From an uncultured Eubacterium sp. (GTDB lineage Bacteria; Bacillota; Clostridia; Lachnospirales; CAG-274): a DNA stretch of 64,000 bases. Below the pieces are notes generated by a model. It searched no databases. It saw only the letters and a program-made list of their open reading frames with translations, and was not told the DNA's origin. The stretch lies in contig URXK01000001.1 in NCBI GenBank assembly GCA_900551755.1, positions 62,001 to 126,000 of the forward strand, read 5' to 3'. The first letter of the stretch is position 1, and each line of letters starts with the position of its first letter. The position numbers and the translations under genes were made by a program. Positions 8,493-16,362 of this stretch are shown one piece after another.

Positions 8493-9806
8493 TTGTTAAG
8501 CGACATAGTTATTATATTGCTACTTATTTTGATTAAAGGTGTCACGACAACTTGTTCAACTTCATTATCTGTTATGGACATTAGGCGTACTAAATATGTT
8601 TCTGACAAGGATGCCCCAAATTATGAGAAAATAAACAATATACTCTCTAATTCACAAAAATATATTAATGCTTCTGGTATTGTTAATGCTTTTTTAGGTA
8701 TTGTCATTGGCTTTTTGTTAGCATTAAATGTTTTTTCTGATTTAGTTGGCTTTATTTATGATTTAATTGGCACACAACATAGCATTGCTAATTTAGTGAC
8801 AGCTATTGTTGTTATATTAGTATTTACTTATTTATTTGCTCTTTTTAGTATTATTATTCCTAAAATTGTTGCTCATAAATGCCCTGATAAGGTTGTTCTT
8901 AAGTTTATTTGGATTTTAAAGATTTTTTCTTTTATATTGACTCCTTTTATATGGGTGATTGATATTTCTATTAAGTTTTTTAGCTTTATTGCTAAGGACA
9001 AGCTTACTAGTGAAAATGATTTTAGCGAAAATGAAATACTTATGATGGTTGATGCTAGTGGTCAAGAGGGTAGCATTGACGAACACGAAAAGGAAATGAT
9101 AAACAATATCTTTGATTTTGATGATAAAAATGCTGAAGAAATTGCAACTCATCGTAAGGATATTGTGGCTGTGCCTATTAATATAAGTGTTGAAGAACTT
9201 ATTAATACTGTTACTTCTGAAAAGTTTACTAGAATTCCTGTCTATGAGGAAGATATTGATAATATTGTTGGTATCCTCCATATTAAGGACTTTATGAATT
9301 CTATTATTAATGAAGGCAAGGATAACTTTAATTTAAGAGCTATATTAATGAAGCCTTTCTTTGTGCCTTCAACTAAGAAAACTGACGACCTTTTTGAGGA
9401 AATGCAACATAACAACATTCATATGGCTATTGTTGTTGATGAATATGGTGGTACTGCTGGTGTTGTTACTATGGAGGACCTTATTGAGGAAGTTATGGGT
9501 GATATTCGTGATGAATATGACGGCGAGGAAGTGCCAGATATTACAGAAGTGACTGAAAGAGTTACAAGAATTGAAGGCTCAACACCTCTTGATGATGTGG
9601 CTGAAAAGCTGGATATAGAAATGCCTGAAGAAGAATATGATACCTTAGGTGGTTTCCTTATTGGTCAGCTTGACAGAATACCTGATGAAGATGAAAAGAA
9701 TATTACTGTTGAATATGGCGGTTATATTTTTAGAATTGATGAAATTGAAGATAACAGAATTGTTATGGTAACTGTTATTAAACAGGATACAACAGAAACT
9801 AAATAG
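8493..9806 (+). CDS. CNNM/HlyC-CorC family membrane protein with CBS domains
   Basis: A 437-residue protein. The N-terminal DUF21 (CNNM) membrane domain has about four helices in residues 1-165. Two CBS domains occupy residues ~205-330, and a C-terminal CorC_HlyC (transporter-associated) domain occupies ~345-430. Such proteins are implicated in Mg2+/Co2+ efflux or tolerance; the old name 'hemolysin' is misleading. The start is TTG at 8493, fixed by ACGGAGG at 8478-8484. The RNase P RNA follows 10 nt after the stop, so the two may share a transcript. Confidence 0.87.
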   Translation: MLSDIVIILLLILIKGVTTTCSTSLSVMDIRRTKYVSDKDAPNYEKINNILSNSQKYINASGIVNAFLGIVIGFLLALNVFSDLVGFIYDLIGTQHSIANLVTAIVVILVFTYLFALFSIIIPKIVAHKCPDKVVLKFIWILKIFSFILTPFIWVIDISIKFFSFIAKDKLTSENDFSENEILMMVDASGQEGSIDEHEKEMINNIFDFDDKNAEEIATHRKDIVAVPINISVEELINTVTSEKFTRIPVYEEDIDNIVGILHIKDFMNSIINEGKDNFNLRAILMKPFFVPSTKKTDDLFEEMQHNNIHMAIVVDEYGGTAGVVTMEDLIEEVMGDIRDEYDGEEVPDITEVTERVTRIEGSTPLDDVAEKLDIEMPEEEYDTLGGFLIGQLDRIPDEDEKNITVEYGGYIFRIDEIEDNRIVMVTVIKQDTTETK

Positions 9807-9815
9807 TTAATTACA

Positions 9816-10151
9816 GAGTCGGTTGGATAGTCGCAGGCTGTGAAAACAGCGTGAGGAAAGTCCGGGCTTCATAGAGCAGGATGCCAGATAACGTCTGGTG
9901 GAGGTGACTCCAAGGATAGTGCAACAGAAATAAACCGCCTGCTTTTGCAGGTAAGGGTGGAAAGGTGAGGTAAGAGCTTACCGCTGGTTTGGTAACAAAT
10001 CGGGTCCCTGTAAACCCCATCCGAAGCAAGTTCAAATCGGGGCATTGAGGCTGCTCGTCTCGTCCTGAGGTAAAGAACGCTTGATGTTATTGGTGACGAT
10101 AACACTAGATAGATGACTGTCTAAACATAACCCGGCTTATAGACCGGCTCT
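9816..10151 (+). ncRNA. rnpB: RNase P RNA
   Basis: This is the catalytic RNA that matures tRNA 5' ends. The hallmark conserved regions are present: GAGGAAAGTCCGGGCT near 9851-9866, the AGGATAGTGCAACAGAAA segment near 9914-9931, and the 3' block ending ACCCGGCTTATAGACCGGCTC. The GGTTGGATAG start pairs with the closing end. Length about 336 nt is normal. The boundaries are estimated from the closing helix. Two short minus-strand reading frames inside it are not genes. Confidence 0.95.
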
Positions 10152-10170
10152 TTAATTTATAAAAAAATTG

Positions 10171-10198
10171 ACCTATGCTTTTATAGTATAGGTTTTTT
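10171..10198 (+). terminator. Terminator of rnpB
   Basis: Eight base pairs (10171-10178 with 10186-10193, one G-U) are followed by a run of six T. Confidence 0.75.
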
Positions 10199-10225
10199 AT
10201 TGCAATAATACTTTTTTATCAAACA

Positions 10226-10260
10226 AAAAACTCCTCTGCTTTACAGCAAAAGGAGTTTTG
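10226..10260 (-). terminator. Terminator of the WG-repeat gene
   Basis: AAAACTCCT (10227-10235) and AGGAGTTTT (10251-10259) form a hairpin with an inner TGCT/AGCA stem. On the minus strand it is followed by a T-run just after the gene ending at 10269. Confidence 0.75.
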
Positions 10261-10268
10261 TTATATTA

Positions 10269-11570
10269 TTATTTACTTAAGCTAACAATTTTGTTTGTTT
10301 TATCCCACTTTATATCAGTATCTAAAGCAGTAGCAATGCTTCTAAGTGGAATATATGTTGTGTTATCAACTATTTCAGCAGCAGTAGGCAATGTAATTGA
10401 ATTGTTATTTACAAGCATTTCTTTAATGCCTATTGTCACTCTTATTACTTTACCGTTTTTGGATATTATAGCTGTTTTGCTGTTGTTATCCCAGCTAACT
10501 TCAGCATCTAATGCTTCAGCAACTGTTCTTAATGGTAACATTGTGTAATTATCCTTAATATAAGGCTCTTTTTCAGTGTTAAGTTTAACACCGTTTAATA
10601 ATATCTGAATACTATTGTTGTTGTAAAGCTCGTTAGCTTTTAATGTCTTTGTTTCTGTGTCATTTGTTAATGTATATGTATTTCCACTTCTTTTAATAGA
10701 ATTGTAAGTACACTTAACAATTTCGTTGCCAAGTCTATCAATCATACCATATTTACCGTTGCCAGTTTTTTCATCAAGGTCTGATGTTGTGTAGCTGGTA
10801 CTTCCTTTTTTAACAATAGCTAAGTCATTGTTGTAAGAAAAGACTGTATTTTCATAAATAGGCTCAATTACAATATTAAAATTCTTATCACATAAGCCTA
10901 ATGTGTTTATGTAGCCAAGTTTGCCACTAGTCTTGTTAGCACAATCATTTTTGTGTGTAATGTAGTAGCCGTCCATACCGTTTTGGCTTAACATACCGTC
11001 AATAGTTACAACAAAGTCAAGGCTACCGTCTTTGTTTACTTTGTAATAGTCGTATTTGCCGTTGTTGAGTTTGCCTACAAGAAGTTGGTCGTCATAAGTA
11101 TAAACATAAGTTTGATATTCAACAGGAACAACAAATTTCATATTTTTATCAAGTATACCTATATTGTTGTTAAATTCGTCATCACCATAATTACCTATTT
11201 CAACAAAGCCTCCCTTATAATACTTTGTGTCAACAAAGTCATAAGTGCCTTTGAAATATCTATCTCCACCGACATTTGTTATAGTCCATTTGTTGTCTTT
11301 TGTTTGTATAGCAAATTTATCCCAATCAGAAATAATTTTTACATCTTTATATATTGTGTCAAGTATAACATTTCCGTCATAATCAGCAACACCTTTAAGC
11401 TGTTTTGTACTACTTACTACAGAATACTTGCTGTCATCACCTTTGTCATCTATCCACTGACTTGTTTCAACAGGACTTGTTGCCATTGAGTTAGTTGTTT
11501 CAGCAAATGTGTTTACAGCATATATAGTTGTTATTGTAGCTGCTACAAATAATAATCTTTTGAATTTCAT
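10269..11570 (-). CDS. Secreted WG-repeat protein with C-terminal stalk domain
   Basis: A 433-residue protein with an N-terminal signal peptide (MKFKRLLFVAATITTIYAVNTFAET). The middle (~residues 50-300) resembles WG repeats, seen as recurring 'G(L/M)(I/C)D..GN.V' blocks around 'NGKYGMIDRLGNEIV'. The C-terminal ~110 residues are a copper-amine-oxidase-N-like 'stalk' domain (TMLPLRTVAEALDAEVSWDNNSK and a second copy). It is probably exported and wall-associated; its function is unknown. The start is the ATG at 11570, because the AGGAGG at about 11579-11584 sits just upstream. The reading frame extends further upstream without a plausible start. The ribosome binding site lies in one arm of a perfect dyad. 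Confidence 0.8.
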   Translation of the reverse strand: MKFKRLLFVAATITTIYAVNTFAETTNSMATSPVETSQWIDDKGDDSKYSVVSSTKQLKGVADYDGNVILDTIYKDVKIISDWDKFAIQTKDNKWTITNVGGDRYFKGTYDFVDTKYYKGGFVEIGNYGDDEFNNNIGILDKNMKFVVPVEYQTYVYTYDDQLLVGKLNNGKYDYYKVNKDGSLDFVVTIDGMLSQNGMDGYYITHKNDCANKTSGKLGYINTLGLCDKNFNIVIEPIYENTVFSYNNDLAIVKKGSTSYTTSDLDEKTGNGKYGMIDRLGNEIVKCTYNSIKRSGNTYTLTNDTETKTLKANELYNNNSIQILLNGVKLNTEKEPYIKDNYTMLPLRTVAEALDAEVSWDNNSKTAIISKNGKVIRVTIGIKEMLVNNNSITLPTAAEIVDNTTYIPLRSIATALDTDIKWDKTNKIVSLSK

Positions 11571-11574
11571 AAAA

Positions 11575-11628
11575 ATTGCCTCCTTATCGTATACATTTAG
11601 TATATACCTAAAAAAATAAGGAGGCAAT
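11575..11628. promoter_or_regulatory. 13-bp perfect inverted repeat overlapping the ribosome binding site
   Basis: ATTGCCTCCTTAT (11575-11587) and ATAAGGAGGCAAT (11616-11628) are perfect complements separated by 28 nt. In the minus-strand mRNA the second-transcribed arm contains the AGGAGG of the WG-repeat gene, so a hairpin would hide it. The loop also contains TATACT, with TTGCCT 17 bp upstream in the first arm; this could be a promoter, in which case the dyad would act as DNA. Confidence 0.55.
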
Positions 11629-11649
11629 AGTTTAAAGATTAAAAATATA

Positions 11650-12468
11650 TTAAAGTTTATTTTTTAATCCATTATATAAATCTCTAACCGATTTATTATT
11701 TAAAGGATTTTTAGCATAAGGTGCTATTTCGTTTAATGGTTCAAGTACGAAAAGACGGTTTTCCATATCAATGTGAGGAATATTCAACTTTTCATCATTT
11801 ATTATTTTATCTGCGTACAAAACAATATCTACATCAAGAGTTCTAGGTCCCCAGTGTATTTCTCTTTTTCTATCTGCCGCAGTTTCAATTTTATTAACAG
11901 CTTTTAACAAGGCGTGAGGAGAATATAATGTTTCTATTTCTATACAGCCGTTTAAAAATTCGTCCTGTTCAGTGTATCCATAAGGTTCTGTGGCAATATA
12001 TGATGACACTTTTTTTACTTTTACATTTTCATCATCTTTTAATGACTTAAGGGCAAAATCTAAATATGACTTTTTATCACCTAAGTTAGAGCCTATGCTT
12101 AAATATGCTGTATTCCATTTTGCTGTTGTTTCAACAGCAACAGTTTTAAGTGGCAAGCCAACAGGTGCAGAAGGTTTTTCAACCTTAAGGGTAACTTTTT
12201 TAACATTAAAGTTAATAAGTATTTCATTTGCAAGTTTTACTGACAAAGTTTCTATTAATTTGAAAACATTATCCCTTACATACTTTGTTATAAATTCTGC
12301 AACTTCTGCATAGTTTACAGCAAGAGAAATATCGTCATTTAATGCTGCGTTTTCAAATTCTGTTTCCATTTCACAGCTTACAAAAAATCTTTGACCTAGT
12401 ATGTTTTCTTCTTTCAAAACACCGTGTTTTCCAAAGCAGTCCAGCTTTTCAATTATTACTTTGCCCAT
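11650..12468 (-). CDS. folBK: Fused dihydroneopterin aldolase / HPPK
   Basis: A 272-residue bifunctional folate enzyme. Residues 1-~117 are dihydroneopterin aldolase (FolB; CFGKHGVLKEE near the N-terminus, and the VKKVTLKVEKPSAP segment). Residues ~119-272 are 6-hydroxymethyl-dihydropterin pyrophosphokinase (FolK; YLSIGSNLGDK, and GPRTLDVDIVLY containing the catalytic aspartates). Together they make the pterin pyrophosphate used by FolP, the preceding gene, whose stop lies 1 nt from this start. It is the last gene of the folC-HD-folP-folBK cluster. This fusion is known in other bacteria. Confidence 0.93.
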   Translation of the reverse strand: MGKVIIEKLDCFGKHGVLKEENILGQRFFVSCEMETEFENAALNDDISLAVNYAEVAEFITKYVRDNVFKLIETLSVKLANEILINFNVKKVTLKVEKPSAPVGLPLKTVAVETTAKWNTAYLSIGSNLGDKKSYLDFALKSLKDDENVKVKKVSSYIATEPYGYTEQDEFLNGCIEIETLYSPHALLKAVNKIETAADRKREIHWGPRTLDVDIVLYADKIINDEKLNIPHIDMENRLFVLEPLNEIAPYAKNPLNNKSVRDLYNGLKNKL

Positions 12469-12469
12469 A

Positions 12470-13273
12470 TTACCACCTACCTAAAATCTTCTCTGTCATT
12501 AATATAGCTCTTTTGTTTTCTTTAACATCGTGTACACGCACAAAGAGAGAGTTTTTCATAACAGCTATTACACTTGTAGCAATAGTGCCTTCAACTCTTT
12601 CATTTACAGGCAAATTAAGTGTAAGGGCAATAACAGACTTTCTTGATGTTCCTAAAAGTACAGGATAGCCTAATACATCAAGAGCTTCAAGTTTATTTAT
12701 AATTTCAAGATTTTGTTCATAGCTTTTAGCAAAGCCAACACCTGGGTCAAGAACTATTTTGTTTTTATCAACACCATATTTTTGAGCTATGTTAATAGAC
12801 TCTTTTAAGTCGTTTATTACATCTTCCATATAGTTGTTGTAATTTGCTTCTTTTCTGTTGTGCATAAGGCAACAAGCTAAATTGTGCTTTGCTGTTACTT
12901 CTGCTATTTTTTCGTCATATTTAAAGCCCCATATATCGTTTATAAGGTCTGCACCAGCTTGTGCAGCTGCTTCAGCTACGGCTGACTTGTAAGTATCAAT
13001 TGAAATTGGTATATCAAAATTTGCCTTTAATTTTTCAATAACTGGTGCAACTCTTGATATTTCTTCATCATCACTTATCATTGTGTAGCCTGGGCGAGTT
13101 GACTCACCACCAACATCAATTATATCAGCACCTTCATTTATCATTTTTTCGGTATGCTTTAATGCTGTGTCAATAGTGTTGTGTGTGCCACCGTCACTAA
13201 AGCTATCTGGTGTTACATTAAGTATACCCATTACATAAGTTCTATCTTTAAATTCTTTATTACCTATTATCAT
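12470..13273 (-). CDS. folP: Dihydropteroate synthase
   Basis: A 267-residue TIM-barrel enzyme that joins the pterin pyrophosphate to p-aminobenzoate. The two family signatures are present: VMGILNVTPDSFSDGG (residues ~14-29) and INEGADIIDVGGESTRPG (~48-65). The length is normal. GGAG precedes the ATG at 13273. It sits between the HD-domain gene and folBK in one leftward operon. Confidence 0.96.
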   Translation of the reverse strand: MIIGNKEFKDRTYVMGILNVTPDSFSDGGTHNTIDTALKHTEKMINEGADIIDVGGESTRPGYTMISDDEEISRVAPVIEKLKANFDIPISIDTYKSAVAEAAAQAGADLINDIWGFKYDEKIAEVTAKHNLACCLMHNRKEANYNNYMEDVINDLKESINIAQKYGVDKNKIVLDPGVGFAKSYEQNLEIINKLEALDVLGYPVLLGTSRKSVIALTLNLPVNERVEGTIATSVIAVMKNSLFVRVHDVKENKRAILMTEKILGRW

Positions 13274-13283
13274 TTTTTATCTC

Positions 13284-13754
13284 CTAATATTTAATATTGT
13301 TGTTTCTTCTCTCATCTGACCAGTAACATTCATTTTGTGCTTTGCAACTATAGCATTGTCTTGATAGTTTGTCTGCCTTGCATATTAAGTCACTTAAATT
13401 GTTTATTGTATCAACATCTTTTCTGTGGTTTAATATGGCATTTACACATTGTTCTATTTCGCTATCTGAAAAGTTGCATTGAGTCATAATTGTTCTTGCA
13501 ATTTCTGCACTTTTGTTATTGTGGTTTTCAACATCGTAAGCTCTGCCTAAATCGTGAAGTAGGGCTGTAGTGTATATTATATCCTTTGATATAGCCATAT
13601 TGTTTTCAAGGTTAATAATATAAGCAATTCTTGCTACATCAAGGCAGTGATTAATGCTATGACAACAGAATATTCTTGTTTTTTCTCTTTCATTAATTGT
13701 GTTAATAGCTTGATTAAAAAGGCTATTTTTTATTATTTTGTTGTATCTTTCCAT
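13284..13754 (-). CDS. HD-domain hydrolase in the folate operon
   Basis: A 156-residue protein with an HD phosphohydrolase core: H...H near residues 32-35, HDLG near 67-70 and a later D in SDLICKADK. A C-terminal cysteine cluster (CYSC...C near residues 137-145) is unusual and may bind a metal. Its start overlaps the end of folC by 22 nt, with AGGAGG inside folC, so it is translationally linked. HD genes between folC and folP are seen in other Clostridia. A role in dephosphorylating dihydroneopterin triphosphate is a plausible guess, since no folQ/nudB-like gene is present here. Confidence 0.8.
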   Translation of the reverse strand: MERYNKIIKNSLFNQAINTINEREKTRIFCCHSINHCLDVARIAYIINLENNMAISKDIIYTTALLHDLGRAYDVENHNNKSAEIARTIMTQCNFSDSEIEQCVNAILNHRKDVDTINNLSDLICKADKLSRQCYSCKAQNECYWSDERRNNNIKY

Positions 13755-14977
13755 ATAGCCTCCTTAAAGCAATGGTATATTTCTTCCATAAATGAAAGTG
13801 AGCCAAATACAAGTATGTTTTTGTATTTTAAGGCTGATTTAACTGCTTGCAATATAGATTTACAACTTTCAACATTTTTGTTGTACTTACTTATTGCCTT
13901 TGCATATTCCTCGGCTTGCAATGCTCTTGGATTTTGTGATTGTATAGTGTAAATTTTAGTAGCAAGAGGTGACATTGTTTCAGCAATAGTGTTGTAATCT
14001 TTATCCTTAAGTACACCAGTTATAAATACAGTATCTTTGTCTTTTAAATATAGCTCCACATTTTCTTTTAAAGCCTTTATACCGTGAGGGTTGTGAGCTC
14101 CGTCTACTATAATTAGAGGTTCTTTATTTATAACTTGAAAACGACAAGACCACTGAGCATTTTTAAGGGATTTTTCAATGTTATTTATGTTAAATCCCAT
14201 TTCATTTAACTTGTCTAAAACCTCAATAGCAAGGCAAGCATTATCAACTTGATATTTGCCAAGCATAGTAATTTCTATATTATTGTAATTCTTATAATCG
14301 AAAGTAGTTTTTTCTAAAGAATAAGATATATTTTTTGCTTTATCTACAAATGTTATTTCTTTGCTGTGATTAACAAGAATATTTTCGGCATTTGGTTGTT
14401 GTTTAGCAGAAATAGCAATATCCTTAATTATACCTGCCTTTTCTGTAGCAATTTCTTCTATAGTATTGCCTAAAAACTTTGTGTGGTCAATGGCTATTGG
14501 CGTAATTACAGCCATTATTTTGTCTGTAACATTAGTGGCGTCAAGTCTGCCTCCCATACCGGTTTCAATAATGGCAAAGTCGCAGTTCTTTTTGCTTAGC
14601 CAGTAAAAGGCAATAGCTGTTTCTAATTCAAATACCGTTGGCTTGCAATCGGATTTTTCAATTATATTTTTGACTTCTGATACTGTTGAAGCAAATTCTT
14701 CCTCACTAATCCAATTGTTGTTATATGTTAGCTTATCTCTGTAATTAAGTACAGATGGAGAAATATATCTGCCTACATTGTAGTTGTTTTCAATTAGCCC
14801 TTGAGCAATAAAAGCACCTACAGAACCTTTGCCGTTTGTGCCAGCAATATGTATTGTTTTAATTTTCTTTTGAGGATTTCCTAAAAGTGAGCATAACTTT
14901 TCCATATTGCTTAAGCCTGGTATTATTTTGTTTGCTGAATTTTCGTTTATATATTTTATTGAGTCTTTATATGTCAT
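13733..14977 (-). CDS. folC: Folylpolyglutamate synthase / dihydrofolate synthase
   Basis: A 414-residue Mur-ligase-family enzyme. It adds glutamate to dihydropteroate and/or folates. The P-loop TIHIAGTNGKGSVGAFI (residues ~42-58) and the GMGGRLDATN motif (~140-149) are clear. The start is taken as ATG at 14977, giving MTYKDSIKYI, which aligns with the usual FolC N-terminus, with AGGTG 6 nt upstream. A GTG three codons earlier is less likely. It is the first gene of the leftward folate cluster; folE is not in it. Confidence 0.93.
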   Translation of the reverse strand: MTYKDSIKYINENSANKIIPGLSNMEKLCSLLGNPQKKIKTIHIAGTNGKGSVGAFIAQGLIENNYNVGRYISPSVLNYRDKLTYNNNWISEEEFASTVSEVKNIIEKSDCKPTVFELETAIAFYWLSKKNCDFAIIETGMGGRLDATNVTDKIMAVITPIAIDHTKFLGNTIEEIATEKAGIIKDIAISAKQQPNAENILVNHSKEITFVDKAKNISYSLEKTTFDYKNYNNIEITMLGKYQVDNACLAIEVLDKLNEMGFNINNIEKSLKNAQWSCRFQVINKEPLIIVDGAHNPHGIKALKENVELYLKDKDTVFITGVLKDKDYNTIAETMSPLATKIYTIQSQNPRALQAEEYAKAISKYNKNVESCKSILQAVKSALKYKNILVFGSLSFMEEIYHCFKEAIWKDTTK

Positions 14978-15004
14978 TGTTATCACCTAAATTTAATAAG
15001 TTTT

Positions 15005-15013
15005 AGTATAGCA
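15005..15013 (-). promoter_or_regulatory. Probable extended -10 promoter of the folate operon
   Basis: On the minus strand TGCTATACT gives an extended -10 element (TGn plus TATACT) about 28 nt upstream of folC. The -35 region is poor, as is common for extended -10 promoters. Confidence 0.45.
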
Positions 15014-15139
15014 CAAAAATCGAAAAATGTATATATTATGGCATAAATTTATGATATAATTAAAACAAAGTTATGAAAGTAATAATTATTTGCAAGTATT
15101 ACTTGTTATTTAAGTAGTTTAATTAAAATAGGAGAAAAA

Positions 15140-15664
15140 ATGAAAACATTAATAATAAACGGCTCACCACGAAAAAATGGTGATACGGCATATTTTATAG
15201 AAAGAATAAAAAGGGAAAAAGAAATAGATTGCCACATAATAAGTGCTTATTATGCTGATTTTTCACCTTGTATAGATTGCAGACAATGCACAAAGGGTCA
15301 ATGTATATATAATGATGAATTGACGAAAGTTTTTAATAATATTGATGATTATGACAATGTTATTGTTGCTACACCTTTATACTATAATCAGCCTACAGGT
15401 ATGCTAATGGCTATGATGTCAAGAACTCAAATGTTTTTTAATAGTAAAAAAAGTTTAAAACTTAAAAATGGCTATGTTGTTGTAGTTGGTGGGGGAGATT
15501 CAGTGGTTAATTCTGCTGATGCTGAAAAAACAATAAGGATAATGCTTATGGGACTTAATGTTAAGGTTAAAGGGTATGTTAGGTGTTTGCATACATCAAC
15601 TGTTAAGCCGGAAAATGATGTTGAAGCAAATAAAGAGTTAGAGGAAATTATTGAAAGGTTATAA
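15140..15664 (+). CDS. NADPH-dependent FMN reductase-like flavoprotein
   Basis: A 174-residue flavodoxin-fold protein. The FMN phosphate-binding loop is NGSPRKNGDT (residues 6-15), and a CxxCRQC-like cluster (CIDCRQCTKGQC near residues 48-59) follows. This resembles iron-sulfur flavoproteins and their NAD(P)H-dependent oxidoreductase relatives. It is probably a cytoplasmic electron-transfer flavoprotein. AGGAG precedes the ATG. It stands alone, divergent to the folate operon and ending at a hairpin. Confidence 0.8.
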   Translation: MKTLIINGSPRKNGDTAYFIERIKREKEIDCHIISAYYADFSPCIDCRQCTKGQCIYNDELTKVFNNIDDYDNVIVATPLYYNQPTGMLMAMMSRTQMFFNSKKSLKLKNGYVVVVGGGDSVVNSADAEKTIRIMLMGLNVKVKGYVRCLHTSTVKPENDVEANKELEEIIERL

Positions 15665-15675
15665 AAATAAAAATA

Positions 15676-15697
15676 GGGATTGTCAACTGACAATCCC
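15676..15697. terminator. Hairpin terminator, probably bidirectional
   Basis: GGGATTGTC and GACAATCCC form a 9-bp stem with a 4-nt loop. T-rich sequence follows on both strands, more strongly on the minus strand. Confidence 0.65.
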
Positions 15698-15713
15698 ATC
15701 TTTTGTAAAAAAA

Positions 15714-15905
15714 TCCAAAATGCCGTCCCCAGTTTTTTGACACCTAGCGGAGCTAGGTGGGTGTCCGCAGAACAACTCTCTGCCTTCCGCTGCCCAAAGG
15801 GAATTAGCTTGCGGCCTGACATAAGCTGAACAATGTAGGAATCCCGTTCAAAAAATGTAGGTTCAAAAATAAAAGGTCGCGTACATTTCAGAAAAATATA
15901 TTTAA
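15714..15905 (-). ncRNA. ssrS: Structured RNA candidate, possibly 6S RNA
   Basis: In an otherwise AT-rich 535-bp gap this block is GC-richer and highly self-complementary, and codes for nothing plausible. Minus-strand pairings include CACCTAGC/GCTAGGTG, GCAGA/TCTGC, TGAAC/GTTCA, a GTC..CCGC/GCGGAC helix, and TTTTTTGA with TCAAAAAA enclosing the core. The roughly 190-nt size, long rod-like fold and CCTACATT/GAACGGG segments resemble my recollection of clostridial 6S RNA, which binds sigma-A RNA polymerase. The ends are approximate, and the orientation is inferred from the stronger T-run beyond 15676. I could not test it against a covariance model. Confidence 0.45.
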
Positions 15906-16133
15906 AATAATAATCTAGTAAGGATATAGGAATATTTAACAATTACCTTTATCATCCCTGCGAAATTATTATACAATATTATGTGATAAAATGCAAGAGG
16001 TTATTCGTGAAAATTTACATTTCATTTACATTACAAAATTTTTAAAAAATTTTAAAAAATAATTTGAGTTTTTGGGTAAAATATATTATACTAAAGATAG
16101 ATAAAATATTTGTCAAAAAATAAAAAATTATGG

Positions 16134-16162
16134 TTGACAAAGGAACATATAAATGATAAAAT
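16134..16162 (+). promoter_or_regulatory. Sigma-A promoter of the pyrimidine operon
   Basis: TTGACA (16134-16139) and TAAAAT (16157-16162) are spaced by 17 bp. The transcript should begin near 16169, about 31 nt ahead of the leader peptide ORF. Confidence 0.8.
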
Positions 16163-16199
16163 TTTAAGGATATAAATATTGAGGAAGGAGAGTGCAACT

Positions 16200-16289
16200 A
16201 TGTTTAAACCTAAACAAATGACAATTTATAATTGCTTGTATCATATTCCTTCTCGTTTTATTTTCTCTTTTGATTTTATAAGGCAATAA
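16200..16289 (+). CDS. Leader peptide of the pyr operon (29 residues)
   Basis: An ATG at 16200 with a strong GGAAGGAG site 9-10 nt upstream opens a 29-codon frame, MFKPKQMTIY... ending FDFIRQ and TAA at 16287-16289. It has no protein-like features. Its second half is encoded by a very T-rich tract (about 16240-16279), and its stop codon lies within the ascending arm of the terminator at 16280. That layout matches PyrL, the leader peptide of enterobacterial pyrBI. The role as a coupling device is inference. Confidence 0.6.
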   Translation: MFKPKQMTIYNCLYHIPSRFIFSFDFIRQ

Positions 16290-16325
16290 AGGGTTTTTAT
16301 TTGAATTCCTTTTATTGCCTTTTTT
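16280..16325 (+). terminator. Intrinsic terminator/attenuator in the pyr leader
   Basis: The arms 16280-16293 and 16308-16321 pair over 14 bp with one G-U, then T continues to 16325. It lies 38 nt before pyrB. Because the leader ORF ends inside the first arm, a ribosome close behind RNA polymerase would prevent the hairpin. No PyrR-binding consensus was seen and no pyrR is present in the window. Confidence 0.8.
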
Positions 16326-16362
16326 GCGAAAAGCAATAATAACATATAAGGAGGCGGCTTAG

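Noticed and set aside
9811..10105. Two minus-strand reading frames of 74 and 78 codons
   Set aside because: They lie wholly within the RNase P RNA gene and are by-products of its structured sequence.
15714..15905. SRP (4.5S/scRNA) RNA on either strand
   Set aside because: A GTCAGG-like segment is present, but the conserved asymmetric loop GGAAGCAGC of the SRP S domain is not.
16169..16362. PyrR-dependent attenuator
   Set aside because: No anti-antiterminator matching the PyrR-binding consensus was seen, and a translated leader ORF explains the region better.
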